Of a stretch of DNA of 58,578 nucleotides, positions 36,044 to 44,285 are shown piece by piece (within the stretch, counting starts at the first letter, position 1; every line of letters begins with the position of its first letter). Origin of the DNA: a virus; IMG/VR virus record IMGVR_UViG_3300030294_000038, positions 1 through 58,578 of that record; one strand, given 5' to 3'. The position numbers and the translations under genes were made by a program. The notes under the pieces were generated by a model. The model saw nothing but the letters and a program-made list of their open reading frames with translations. It made no database searches and was not told where the DNA came from.

Positions 36044-37252
36044 ATGCAGGTAAGTGTCAAGCACGCCAGGAATGATGTTTGCCTGGCTGTTGCTGGAGTG
36101 GGTAGCACCGAAGCCAGTATTGCACTTATACCAGCACACTACGATGAAGGCCACCATGTTACCGTCAAACACATAGGCTGCAATGACAGCATTCTTCAAA
36201 TAGTCGGGTTCAAAGACTATCTGGCCGTACTGTATGGTGATGGGTTGCTTTCCATCTACAGAACAACAATTAGCGGTGTAGTTGTGGATGAAGATCCAGA
36301 AAGTAAAAATTTTGGGTCTGTCAGTGTTTGCAAAACTGAAGATGTGTATGTGAAGTGTGAGCTAATACTCCAATACTCACACCTGAAACCCAATGGAGAA
36401 TTCAAAACTATAACGAAAATTGGGACCTGGGAAGATGGGGAGAGTGAGGGCATTGCTTTCGGATATGTGAGCTATGAAGGCAAACTTCATATTCTTTCAA
36501 TGGACATTGTGAGAAAGGATATTGAACTGAAAGAATATGAGAGTGTAGCTACCCAGAGACGCACCTTCCTTAGCCAAGAAGAGAAAACAGCAGCGCTCTG
36601 GATTATCGAGGATGATGTCGATGGTAAAGGCCGGGAAGTTCAGAAAATCACAAAGATCGAAGTCAAGAGCAAATCCACAAAAACTCCGGTAAAGTTTCAG
36701 CGCAGCAGAAGATCCACTTCAACCGCCATCGACGGTGAGAAGAAAGACGCCCTGGCATCTGTTATCAGTATGTGCCGGAATGCAGATGACTACTTCATGA
36801 TGTCTGATATAGCTACCTGCAAAATGAAAGATGTGGTGGTGCCAGTTGTGGACCGAGGCCTAGAGTTCTCACATGTTTATCGTGATGACCAAGGAGAGCT
36901 ATGCCTCAAGAAAAGCAGGGTAGTGCGGGGGATGGCCTCTGTCACCAATCCGGTATTCATTGGTGATGGATGGGCGACTGTGAGTGCAGTCACCGAATCT
37001 GGCGAACCTAAGATATTGTGTTGGAGGCATGGTCAGACCGAAACGATGTATGTGGTTAACTGCGACCTGGGAACGCCTCTGGCTGAAAAACTAACGTCGG
37101 TGGATAATTTGGTGGTTACCTCCAATGGCACCTATACCGACTTTACCGGAACTACTTCAAACACTGATCTCTACAAAGTCGTATCTCAGTATTGCGATGG
37201 AAGCATCTGGTTTGATGGCTTTGAAAAACAAGTTGCTTTCTTGAATGAATAG
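36044..37252 (+). CDS. Hypothetical beta-rich protein (402 aa)
   Basis: 402 residues, TAGGAGTCGCAG before ATG. The N-terminal 150 residues are rich in short strands (ILQIVGFKDYLAVLYGDGLL then SIYRTT), a rhythm reminiscent of beta-propeller proteins, but no repeat is clear enough to name. A basic, probably disordered stretch (KSTKTPVKFQRSRRSTST, about residues 210-228) divides it from a second domain with more strands. Function unknown. Confidence 0.86.
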   Translation: MQVSVKHARNDVCLAVAGVGSTEASIALIPAHYDEGHHVTVKHIGCNDSILQIVGFKDYLAVLYGDGLLSIYRTTISGVVVDEDPESKNFGSVSVCKTEDVYVKCELILQYSHLKPNGEFKTITKIGTWEDGESEGIAFGYVSYEGKLHILSMDIVRKDIELKEYESVATQRRTFLSQEEKTAALWIIEDDVDGKGREVQKITKIEVKSKSTKTPVKFQRSRRSTSTAIDGEKKDALASVISMCRNADDYFMMSDIATCKMKDVVVPVVDRGLEFSHVYRDDQGELCLKKSRVVRGMASVTNPVFIGDGWATVSAVTESGEPKILCWRHGQTETMYVVNCDLGTPLAEKLTSVDNLVVTSNGTYTDFTGTTSNTDLYKVVSQYCDGSIWFDGFEKQVAFLNE

Positions 37253-37264
37253 AAAGGAATAACG

Positions 37265-37660
37265 GTGATCTGTGGGGAAGCCAGATACGATGGTGTTGTG
37301 TATGTCATGGTGCACAACACTGATGATGATTCGCGCATCATTTATAAAGACCTCGCCACCGGCGGTGGTCGAGTGTTAATGCGGATTGATTCGAGCTGTT
37401 GTCTTTTTGATCCTAGTGGGAAACCTATTGGCAAAGTGATCATTGATCAGAGTAGGTCTGGGACTTGTTATGTCGAGGTTGTTTACGATGAGAACATTAC
37501 TCAGACCTGCAAAGTCTCTCTCGAAGATCTTCATCTCACTGGCCCCGGCTATGTTTGTCTGGCAAAGTTGGAAATGCTGGCATGCATCGCCCGCGATCAA
37601 CAGGTCTTGAATATCGTGAGGTTGGCTGCTGATGTTGAGTATTCCATACCCAAACTGTAG
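37265..37660 (+). CDS. Hypothetical protein (131 aa), tandem paralogue C
   Basis: 131 residues, GTG start with AAAGGAATAAC upstream. Strand-rich core then LAKLEMLACIARDQQVLNIV. The next protein has ISELEMLACIALDRELTEIV at the same place and similar strands before it, so the pair is a tandem duplication. Function unknown. Confidence 0.82.
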   Translation: MICGEARYDGVVYVMVHNTDDDSRIIYKDLATGGGRVLMRIDSSCCLFDPSGKPIGKVIIDQSRSGTCYVEVVYDENITQTCKVSLEDLHLTGPGYVCLAKLEMLACIARDQQVLNIVRLAADVEYSIPKL

Positions 37661-37674
37661 CAGGAAGAGGCATC

Positions 37675-38100
37675 GTGACATGCGTAAAAACACTGTATCA
37701 TGGAACGTTTTATGAACTGGAGCATGATACAGAAAGATACCCGCGGCAGGTTTTTAGAGTAGTCTGCGGTGATCGCACTAAGATCTTCGACATTGACTCA
37801 AATCGCAATATTTTCAATGTCAAAGGTGATAAGGTAGGCCAGCTTCTCCTCCTTGGTAGTAAGTGCCTGTTCGTCCTGCATTACAGTGATGTGGTAACAC
37901 AATTTTGCAAAGCACATATCAGAGATCTGAACATCACTGAGTCTCAGTTCCTTTCACCTCAGTCCATTCTCTTCATTTGCAGGCACGTCAATATAAGTGA
38001 GCTTGAAATGCTGGCCTGCATTGCACTAGACCGTGAGCTCACCGAAATAGTTGAAGCTTCAGCAGACGTTAGGAATTACTGTTTCTATGTTAAGGAGTGA
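37675..38100 (+). CDS. Hypothetical protein (141 aa), tandem paralogue D
   Basis: 141 residues, GTG start, AGGAAGAGGCATC upstream. It shares the LEMLACIA block and strand order (YVEVVYDENITQTCK versus LFVLHYSDVVTQFCK) with paralogue C. Its end overlaps nothing but lies 4 bases before the next start. Confidence 0.82.
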   Translation: MTCVKTLYHGTFYELEHDTERYPRQVFRVVCGDRTKIFDIDSNRNIFNVKGDKVGQLLLLGSKCLFVLHYSDVVTQFCKAHIRDLNITESQFLSPQSILFICRHVNISELEMLACIALDRELTEIVEASADVRNYCFYVKE

Positions 38101-38104
38101 CTTG

Positions 38105-38464
38105 ATGTCATCCGATGATTCATCGTATAAACATAAGTACTGGTTCAACTTCACGATGGCGCAGCACACCCCTGGTGGTGACTTGTTGGAGTCGCTGTAT
38201 TATGGGGGGACCATCAATCGGTTGTTCACTCGTGAAGAATGTAACGGGTGTCCGCACAATGGCGGTGAACACACTCTGGGTCTTCGTATCACAGTTGATG
38301 ATGCAAAAGCGTTTGTTGAGACCATTGGTGATTTGGTAAGTGAGAAAAATGCCACCAAATTCACCGGCGGTTACCATGCATTCAAGGATCGTTTGATCAC
38401 TGAACTCGGACTGATTGATATGGGACGTAAAATCCCATCTGTCATTTCGAGGTATGTGCCGTAA
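38105..38464 (+). CDS. Hypothetical protein (119 aa)
   Basis: 119 residues from ATG 38105, with AAGGAG at 38092-38097. It contains ECNGCPHNGGEHTLGLRI, whose closely spaced Cys and His residues could bind a metal. No named family. Part of the same run as the preceding genes. Confidence 0.8.
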   Translation: MSSDDSSYKHKYWFNFTMAQHTPGGDLLESLYYGGTINRLFTREECNGCPHNGGEHTLGLRITVDDAKAFVETIGDLVSEKNATKFTGGYHAFKDRLITELGLIDMGRKIPSVISRYVP

Positions 38465-38495
38465 TCAATATTCTTCGGTCAGAAGGGAAAAAGAA

Positions 38496-39128
38496 ATGAG
38501 CAAGAAAGAATACAAAGCGAAATCATTGGTGGACTTCTACATCAGCGGAAAGCATGTGGAGATTTTCGACGACCAAATGCGGACCGTCACTGTCGATGAC
38601 GAGCACGAGTTTTACGTGCTTCAAAAAACTGGCCGCCCCAACAGCTACCATCTGATGATCCTGGAAGTCGGTAATGATCTGCTGACCCAGCGCATCAAGA
38701 GCCATGTCGGCAATGATGCCGAGTTTGATTCTTTGACCCGCTCTCACCTCCTGATTGAGCTCAAGATCAACGAACTCCTGAACTTGGCCAGGCTCAATGT
38801 CTTGTTGGATATCGCCAGCACTGCATCGCCCGCCAAGGCTGATGGTGAGTCAGTGGTTGTTTCTCGTCTCGGGTATACGGACATCATCCGTTTTCCCGAT
38901 AACAAGTACAAGGTTTTGCATGTCTGCAATGGCGAGACCGACTACATTCAGCTTGACTCAATGATGGATGTGGTTGACAATGTTGTTGAGGGGTGGCACC
39001 TGCGCAACGGAAGTTGCAGTCGCGGAGCAACCAGTCACCCATCCAGAGAATCCAATCCCCAGTTTCCGAAGAGCACATCAAATCTCGAATCCCACGATCC
39101 GCTCGCAAAGAAGAAGAAGAAGGCCTGA
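38496..39128 (+). CDS. Hypothetical protein (210 aa)
   Basis: 210 residues from ATG 38496, AGAAGGGAAAAAGAA upstream; an earlier in-frame start at 38415 would lie in the previous gene. Folded N-terminal part with EDxx-type acidic strands, then a Ser/Asn/His-rich disordered tail ending in a run of five Lys before the final Ala. A small imperfect hairpin (GGCCT...AGGCC) overlaps the stop. Confidence 0.8.
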   Translation: MSKKEYKAKSLVDFYISGKHVEIFDDQMRTVTVDDEHEFYVLQKTGRPNSYHLMILEVGNDLLTQRIKSHVGNDAEFDSLTRSHLLIELKINELLNLARLNVLLDIASTASPAKADGESVVVSRLGYTDIIRFPDNKYKVLHVCNGETDYIQLDSMMDVVDNVVEGWHLRNGSCSRGATSHPSRESNPQFPKSTSNLESHDPLAKKKKKA

Positions 39129-39181
39129 TATTTAGGCCAACCAGCACCATGATATCTTCTAGTACAAACTAGGAGATCTTC

Positions 39182-39400
39182 ATGAGTAAAGTAGCTTCTT
39201 TGACCAGTGATTCTGATGTAACCAACTCCAATGTCGGTCTCCAGCAGGTAGGAGTGGGTGAACAGATCATTGGAGGCGGACAGGTAGGTAGTCCTGTGAC
39301 AATTGGGTTTGCAATGATCAATCAACAGCCTGGTCTTGCCACACCTACGGATTTTCGAATGCCTGCAAATTGGCTCGAAGGTATGAAGAACCATTTTTGA
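39182..39400 (+). CDS. Small hypothetical protein (72 aa)
   Basis: 72 residues, AGGAGATCTTC before ATG. Gly-, Val- and Gln-rich (NVGLQQVGVGEQIIGGGQ), with no charged helix. The composition resembles small structural or assembly proteins more than an enzyme. It is followed directly by a canonical terminator. Confidence 0.72.
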   Translation: MSKVASLTSDSDVTNSNVGLQQVGVGEQIIGGGQVGSPVTIGFAMINQQPGLATPTDFRMPANWLEGMKNHF

Positions 39401-39406
39401 AATCAA

Positions 39407-39435
39407 AGACACCCTTAACCCGGTGTCTTTTTTTT
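39407..39435 (+). terminator. Intrinsic terminator
   Basis: AGACACC, loop CTTAACCC, GGTGTCT, then eight or more T. Canonical. Confidence 0.9.
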
Positions 39436-39439
39436 GTAT

Positions 39440-39615
39440 TTAGGTATATACATATGCAGAGAACTGCGCGCATTGGGGTCTGGCATCGCCTATAAGGATG
39501 CAAGTCTGGAGAGTAGCCAACTGCTTCTCAGGCGGTAACATCGCTGAGCACATGAAAGTGACGGGAGACCAGGGATAGAGGCTATGCCTCTATCCCTGGT
39601 GTTACTCCGCATTTT
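39440..39615 (+). ncRNA. Small structured RNA candidate, about 170 nt
   Basis: The stretch between the terminator of the 39.18 kb gene and the next start has no gene but several pairings: GCAG 39456 with CTGC 39464; GGTCT 39477 with AGACC 39566 as a closing helix; GCATC 39483 with GATGC 39497; an 8-bp stem 39509-39516 with 39521-39529 (one bulge); and a 15-bp perfect hairpin at 39568-39600, then a T-rich run (CATTTTCTTTTT). A multibranched RNA with its own terminator fits. No match to a known riboswitch or sRNA came to mind. Confidence 0.6.
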
Positions 39616-39617
39616 CT
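39568..39617 (+). terminator. Terminator hairpin, 15-bp perfect stem
   Basis: ACCAGGGATAGAGGC, TAT, exact complement, then GTTACTCCGCATTTTCTTTTT. It ends the small RNA. Confidence 0.8.
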
Positions 39618-39673
39618 TTTTACAGGAACAGTATATCAGATAGCCATACCCTACCATTAACCAGGATGATATC

Positions 39674-40321
39674 GTGGATAAATCACTACTGGCCTTGTCG
39701 AGCGTGTTGCTTGGAGGCTTCATTCTCGTCAACATAAACAAAGTATCTACTTGGCTTGAGAAACTTCTGGTATGGGCTGTCTACCGGAAGAAAACCAACT
39801 ATCGACCCATTGCTGCATCTGCATACATCCACTCCATGCACATTGTTAATACCGACCCAAAGACAGTGCGCATTTGGGATAAGATCTTTGAATCAGCCAG
39901 AGCCTATCGTGAAGATGGGATTGAGAAACACACCCTGGTGATTCAGATGCCATCTGTGGATATGCTCCATGATGGAGACCTGCATTTTGATTCCATTGGA
40001 ACAAACGTCACAGCGGCTATGGTGGAGTTTCTCCACTACCTATACTGGAAGAATATGCTGGCATCTGATTCTGACGATGCAGGCATACTGAGGCAATCTA
40101 TCGCTAAGGCAGTTACTGCTGAGATGTCTGGCTACTGGTATTTCATCGATACCTTGGAGCGCCAGTTGGAGCAGGACAGTGAGCTCTTTCAACCTGTTCT
40201 GTTCTTTGCGACGACCGTATCCAGAGTGATCAAGAACGACATGCCGACCCTCAAGGTAAAGATTGATACCGGTGCCTTCATTCAGGATGGTTTTCAATAT
40301 CCTGCCGTTTGGGCTGAGTGA
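39674..40321 (+). CDS. Membrane-anchored hypothetical protein (215 aa)
   Basis: 215 residues, GTG start with AGGATGATATC upstream. Residues 5-20 (LLALSSVLLGGFILVN) form an N-terminal membrane anchor, and a basic segment (VYRKKTNYR) follows near residue 36-45, suggesting the main domain is cytoplasmic. No motif known. Confidence 0.8.
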   Translation: MDKSLLALSSVLLGGFILVNINKVSTWLEKLLVWAVYRKKTNYRPIAASAYIHSMHIVNTDPKTVRIWDKIFESARAYREDGIEKHTLVIQMPSVDMLHDGDLHFDSIGTNVTAAMVEFLHYLYWKNMLASDSDDAGILRQSIAKAVTAEMSGYWYFIDTLERQLEQDSELFQPVLFFATTVSRVIKNDMPTLKVKIDTGAFIQDGFQYPAVWAE

Positions 40322-40329
40322 CGCAGATT

Positions 40330-40347
40330 AGTTCAAACACTCATTAC
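40330..40347 (+). promoter_or_regulatory. Candidate early promoter (ATTAC element 5)
   Basis: AGTTCAAACACTCATTAC, matching element 4 closely, 53 bases before the 40.40 kb start. Confidence 0.68.
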
Positions 40348-40399
40348 TTGTATAGAGGTTAATCTCCCATTGAACCTCAAACACTTGAAGGACAAAGAA

Positions 40400-41005
40400 A
40401 TGATTAGCAGCAAAGCACTCTATGATGAGTTCTACCAAAAACTCATCCAGAACCCCAGGAAACACATGCTTGTCCTGGGTATTCTCAAGGCCGTTTGTTT
40501 TGGGTTTGTGATTGGGGTTGAGAAGTCCTACTCGCAATGGACCAAAGAAAACTGGTATCTCGATTTGTTCACAGCGTATCTGGAGGATAAATGCGATCAA
40601 GATAGCTTCATCCGAAATCTGATTGAGTATGTTTCTACCACAGGGTGCTACCGCCTGAACATGTGCATGCCTGAAGGGTGTACAGATCTGGCATATGTTT
40701 ACACCCATCCTGCAATTGCAGATAACCCTGAACTCTACATCGATCTCAAGGAAGACCAGAAACCTCCTGTTTGGCAGTTCGTTGAAAGCGTGGGTAGTAT
40801 TGAAGAGGTCTTCGAGAAGGTAATGGCGTACTCGAATAACCTCACCAATGATGTTTTGATCTTATTGCCCATGAGAGATTTCAAAAAAGCCATGATCTCT
40901 ATCACACACGTCGAACTGCTCTGTGAGAAATTCAATACTCAAGCCAGGGGCATCGTTTGTGATGACAGCATCGCATGCCACTCCCCGTCCCGGTCCCTGC
41001 ACTAA
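40400..41005 (+). CDS. Hypothetical protein (201 aa)
   Basis: 201 residues from ATG 40400 (GAAGGACAAAGAA upstream); a TTG at 40370 would add ten residues. Predicted helical with an aromatic, weakly hydrophobic segment (LVLGILKAVCFGFVIGV) that is probably buried or a single membrane helix. Six to eight Cys. The stop overlaps the next gene's upstream start candidates. Function unknown. Confidence 0.8.
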   Translation: MISSKALYDEFYQKLIQNPRKHMLVLGILKAVCFGFVIGVEKSYSQWTKENWYLDLFTAYLEDKCDQDSFIRNLIEYVSTTGCYRLNMCMPEGCTDLAYVYTHPAIADNPELYIDLKEDQKPPVWQFVESVGSIEEVFEKVMAYSNNLTNDVLILLPMRDFKKAMISITHVELLCEKFNTQARGIVCDDSIACHSPSRSLH

Positions 41006-41016
41006 TGGAGACTGTG

Positions 41017-41535
41017 ATGGAATACACACTGGATGAATTCATCGCGACAGTCGCTGACACGATGGGCGTACTGATCAAGCTCGAGGGCATGATCGAGTCA
41101 GGGTGGGCTATGGCCCGCTTCGATATGTCGTTTCAGGAGTTTCTCAAAACTGATCGGCAGATGCCTATTGCGAATGCTCTTTTGAAAAAGGCTGAGGAAA
41201 AGCCCAAAGAGCAATGCGCTGCTGAAGTGGAGAAGATTCAAAACACTATCTTGCGGCGATATCTCGCATCCCATCGAGTGCTTCAACCTGATCCGGAACT
41301 CCCCAAGAGAAACTGCAATTTGCTCTACTATGCACTCATGGGCGATACTCCTGAGGAAAGCAAGGCGGTGCATTATGCAGGAGATGTGTCTGATCGGTCT
41401 ATCCCAGCCCAGAGCATCTTCAAGTTGGTTCCTCCGGATGCAGTTCTTTGTTGGATCTACAAGGTGCGAGAAGACGGATCGTATGAGAGGATCTATTTTC
41501 CACCCTCGTCACTGACTGCCTTGGGCGTTCAGTGA
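41017..41535 (+). CDS. Hypothetical protein (172 aa)
   Basis: 172 residues from ATG 41017, chosen because GGAG ends 6 bases upstream; ATG 41005 and 40975 are in frame but have poorer sites. Helical N-terminal half, strand-rich C-terminus (AVLCWIYKVREDGSYERIYF). No motif known. Confidence 0.78.
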   Translation: MEYTLDEFIATVADTMGVLIKLEGMIESGWAMARFDMSFQEFLKTDRQMPIANALLKKAEEKPKEQCAAEVEKIQNTILRRYLASHRVLQPDPELPKRNCNLLYYALMGDTPEESKAVHYAGDVSDRSIPAQSIFKLVPPDAVLCWIYKVREDGSYERIYFPPSSLTALGVQ

Positions 41536-41557
41536 GACACTGATTCAGGAGAGTGTA

Positions 41558-41734
41558 ATGCCATCAAAGTCGGAGAAGCAACACCGGCTCATGGAAGCGG
41601 CTGCTCACAATAAGGAATTTGCTGACAAAGTCGGCATTGACCAAAAGACCGCTCGTGAGTTCCTTGAAGCTGATAAGCGCCGGGATGAAGAACTGTCCCA
41701 CAAGCACAGCAAAAAGAAATCCAAGAAGAAGTAA
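41558..41734 (+). CDS. Conserved small basic phage protein (58 aa)
   Basis: 58 residues, AGGAGAGTGTA before ATG. The start MPSKSEKQHRLMEAAAHN then FADKVGI and AREFLEADK is typical of a small protein family found in many phages of Gram-negative hosts (MPSKSxxQHRLMxAxAHN). It ends in a Lys/Ser tail (HSKKKSKKK). The strongly basic composition suggests nucleic-acid binding; function unknown. Followed by a 16-bp hairpin. Confidence 0.85.
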   Translation: MPSKSEKQHRLMEAAAHNKEFADKVGIDQKTAREFLEADKRRDEELSHKHSKKKSKKK

Positions 41735-41736
41735 CC

Positions 41737-41772
41737 TATCCTACCTAATGCATTCCTGCATTAGGTAGGATA
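41737..41772 (+). terminator. Terminator hairpin, 16-bp perfect stem
   Basis: TATCCTACCTAATGCA, loop TTCC, exact complement, then TATGCTG. It starts 2 bases after the stop. Confidence 0.7.
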
Positions 41773-41790
41773 TATGCTGTGCTCAAAGAA

Positions 41791-41808
41791 ATCTCAAACC
41801 TACATTAC
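41791..41808 (+). promoter_or_regulatory. Candidate early promoter (ATTAC element 6)
   Basis: ATCTCAAACCTACATTAC, close to the consensus. It is followed by a 114-base leader with an 8-bp stem (GAGTTGTG with CATAACTC) before the 41.92 kb gene. Confidence 0.65.
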
Positions 41809-41922
41809 TTATTTGAGTTGTGTTAAGCGCATAACTCATTCTTGTTGAAGCCATGCAATCGAGCATGTAACTTCGCGTCATTAACAGTCTAGGTTATTAG
41901 GACCAGACAGAGAGGTAGTAAA

Positions 41923-42336
41923 ATGAAAGAAGAACTTTTGAGGACCACGTCCAAGGGCCTGGAAGGCACGTATGAAAATTGTGAGGATCATGCCCAGTGC
42001 TTGATTCCCATGATTGACGAACTCGTTGAGGTCGTCCGTACACGTGCTCAGTTCATGCTTTGGCGACAGGGTAATAATGTCCACATCCTGAAGTCCAAGA
42101 ACGGCAACCAGTACGTCCTGCGTGGCTTCACGGCGGGTTCTCCCAAGGAATACGTTGGGATCAGCCTGGCCTTGCGTATCAAGCGCGGTGATGAACGTCT
42201 CCTCATGACCGCTCGTCACGATCATCACAAGAGTCTCTTTCGCATGGCTCGTTTCCTGATTCAGACGAGTCTCTGCGAGAGTCTCGATGTGTCCAGTCAA
42301 ACCGGTCACTGCACAAGTTCTCCCGACGAAGATTGA
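41923..42336 (+). CDS. Hypothetical protein (137 aa)
   Basis: 137 residues, AGAGAGGTAGTAAA before ATG. Helical N-terminus, then a strand region (GNNVHILKSKNGNQYVLRGF) and a His-rich stretch (TARHDHHKS). The His cluster could bind metal. Preceded by an unusually long structured leader. Function unknown. Confidence 0.8.
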   Translation: MKEELLRTTSKGLEGTYENCEDHAQCLIPMIDELVEVVRTRAQFMLWRQGNNVHILKSKNGNQYVLRGFTAGSPKEYVGISLALRIKRGDERLLMTARHDHHKSLFRMARFLIQTSLCESLDVSSQTGHCTSSPDED

Positions 42337-42357
42337 CAAGCTTTGCAGTAAAAAATA

Positions 42358-42390
42358 ACTGCTACCCAGTATCCCATGCAGAGTAGCAGT
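42358..42390 (+). terminator. Hairpin, 8-bp stem
   Basis: ACTGCTAC and GTAGCAGT with a 17-base loop, 22 bases after the preceding stop. Confidence 0.5.
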
Positions 42391-42437
42391 ACCCATTTTC
42401 ACACACATACCTACATGTAACGAAAGGAAACTCAGCC

Positions 42438-42926
42438 ATGGCTGAAAAAGAAACCAAACCCCTCGACGCCGAAATCATCAAGAACGCCGAAACAATCCAG
42501 ACTGCTCTGGCCAAGCTCGAAATCCCCGCCGGTGCCACGACCGCTGAGCTGAAGCTCGACGCCAAGCCGTTCTATGAATTCGTCGCACCCTTCGGCATCA
42601 CCGAAGAGTCCGAAGCTGCCCGCCGCGATGCCTTCTCCAAGTTCTACGCCGCTGCCGGCTACGCCACCGGCCTTGTTGGCAACAACGCCTTCGTCGCCAA
42701 CAAGGACCTCAAGCAAGTCGACACGACCATCTCGGTCGGCGGTCGTGACCACGTCGAATTCGGCTATCGCCGCAGCGCCATGGTTCCGAACGGCAATGAA
42801 CAAGTCGAACGCTTCGGTGTGCTGACCGGCAAGGTCGTCATCTCGGGCACCAGCTCGAAGGCCGCGAACATCGTCGCCGTCAAGACCGCCCTGTCGACCG
42901 CCGCGCGCGAACGCTTCGGCAAGTAA
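42438..42926 (+). CDS. Hypothetical protein (162 aa), probably very highly expressed
   Basis: 162 residues, ATG preceded by GAAAGGAAACTCAGCC. Ala-rich helical N-terminal half, strand-rich C-terminal half (TISVGGRDHVEFGYRRSA; FGVLTGKVVISGTSS). Third codon positions are almost all C or G, like the sheath and tube genes and unlike its neighbours, so it is probably made in very large amounts. It is a single-gene unit with hairpins on both sides. No known family; a structural, decoy or DNA-coating role would suit such expression but is speculation. Confidence 0.85.
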   Translation: MAEKETKPLDAEIIKNAETIQTALAKLEIPAGATTAELKLDAKPFYEFVAPFGITEESEAARRDAFSKFYAAAGYATGLVGNNAFVANKDLKQVDTTISVGGRDHVEFGYRRSAMVPNGNEQVERFGVLTGKVVISGTSSKAANIVAVKTALSTAARERFGK

Positions 42927-42947
42927 TACCTCGTCTCCGGCTAGAAA

Positions 42948-42982
42948 CACCAGCTCCCTCGACTTCGGTCAGGGAGCTGGTG
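42948..42982 (+). terminator. Terminator hairpin, 12-bp stem capped by TTCG
   Basis: CACCAGCTCCCT pairs with AGGGAGCTGGTG; inside is GAC TTCG GTC, a stable tetraloop. A run of nine T lies about 20 bases beyond. Confidence 0.8.
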
Positions 42983-43021
42983 CTATAGTTTGAGATACTC
43001 TTTTTTTTTCTGGACACTACC

Positions 43022-44248
43022 ATGGATAAACTAGTTAGGGACGTTTTTGATGACGTCTGTTCTGATTTGGATATCAATCAGAACTTTCTGAAGCGCCTGA
43101 ACGCTTATCAGGTAGGCTTCGTAAGTAAGAATGAAGAACACGCATCATTCTTCGGCGGGCATGTGCTGGGAGTACAGCGCGTGCGCTTCACTCCCACTGA
43201 CAACAATCGTTGGTTCGATGAGATCCTTCAGGCAGATGAGGTTGAGCTCAAAGAACGTATTGATGAAGTGCCGGGTATCAATCCCGAGTACAACGTCTCC
43301 AGCGATGCATTCAACCTCTCGTGTTTTTGGTTGGCACACGCCATCTGGAATTCACACAAGCTCTCTGACAAGCAAAAAGACGCCGGCATGATTGATGTGA
43401 TGCTCGTGCTCAACTACCGGTACATCACCAGTCGTATTGTTAGGCACTTCATCTATCCTGCTGAAGAGAGTGTGGCTGAGGCTACCTATGTATCCTTGTC
43501 CAACAAGTTCGCCATCAAACAGTATGGCACTTGGTATAACGTGCTCTACAACCGTGCTTGTGACATCACCAGTCGGGAAGGTAAGAAGTTCTCCGTCATT
43601 TCCAAGATGAATGATGACAAGGAACTCGTGGGTGTGGTCAATGATTCCCAGGGTCGTATCCGTGACATGGTCAAGAACATCTATACGGTATTCCGAGATG
43701 TTCACAGAAGCGGCGTGAAGATCGCATCTTCGTCTGACTTAGTGGAGTTCGATGGCAGCTCTGTGCTCAAGGATCGTGTCAAGGGCCTGGCCAACTACAA
43801 GCAGTACATCTTCTCTGTTCTGGGGGATCAGGCTTCTTTTGTCAAGGATGAGTTGGTAGCAACGATCGAGAACATCGTTCATACCATGCCTCCTAAGCTC
43901 TTCAGAGAGACTTTGATCTGGGTGAGTGAGGAGTACTCCAAGCAGAAGAACTCGCAGCTTGTGACTGCATTTGTCGACGAGACGCTCACGCACAGTTTTG
44001 CATATCTGTCTGACCATGTGTCTCTGGTTCGCAACTCTGTCAAGCTCCCTGGATTGCTCTCTCAGATCAAGGGCGTCTACACATCTTCCCGTTCCACAGA
44101 AGAAGTGTTGTTTGCTATTCGTAGTCAGGCTGAGACGATTGTTACCATGGCCACGGGTAACAAGAACAAGAACACTATCGCGTCTGTGCGTACGGGTCTG
44201 ATGCTCTATGTGGTGGCTCGCACATATACCAAGAGCCATTACGGGTAA
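43022..44248 (+). CDS. Hypothetical protein, possible virion protein (408 aa)
   Basis: 408 residues, ATG at 43022 with only a T-rich stretch and no clear ribosome site upstream (TTTCTGGACACTACC). Largely helical (MVKNIYTVFRDVHRSG; YLSDHVSLVRNSVKLPG), no membrane segment, neutral composition. Size, codon use and nearness to the packaging block suggest a late or structural protein of the phiKZ-like group, but I recognise no motif. Confidence 0.85.
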   Translation: MDKLVRDVFDDVCSDLDINQNFLKRLNAYQVGFVSKNEEHASFFGGHVLGVQRVRFTPTDNNRWFDEILQADEVELKERIDEVPGINPEYNVSSDAFNLSCFWLAHAIWNSHKLSDKQKDAGMIDVMLVLNYRYITSRIVRHFIYPAEESVAEATYVSLSNKFAIKQYGTWYNVLYNRACDITSREGKKFSVISKMNDDKELVGVVNDSQGRIRDMVKNIYTVFRDVHRSGVKIASSSDLVEFDGSSVLKDRVKGLANYKQYIFSVLGDQASFVKDELVATIENIVHTMPPKLFRETLIWVSEEYSKQKNSQLVTAFVDETLTHSFAYLSDHVSLVRNSVKLPGLLSQIKGVYTSSRSTEEVLFAIRSQAETIVTMATGNKNKNTIASVRTGLMLYVVARTYTKSHYG

Positions 44249-44264
44249 GCTGTGATGTGGTTTT

Positions 44265-44281
44265 GATCAGTCACATATTAC
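44265..44281 (+). promoter_or_regulatory. Candidate early promoter (ATTAC element 7, weak)
   Basis: GATCAGTCACATATTAC ends at 44281. It matches the 3' half of the consensus and is closest to the TATATTAC of phiKZ. The next long gene starts 238 bases further on. Confidence 0.45.
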
Positions 44282-44285
44282 AATT

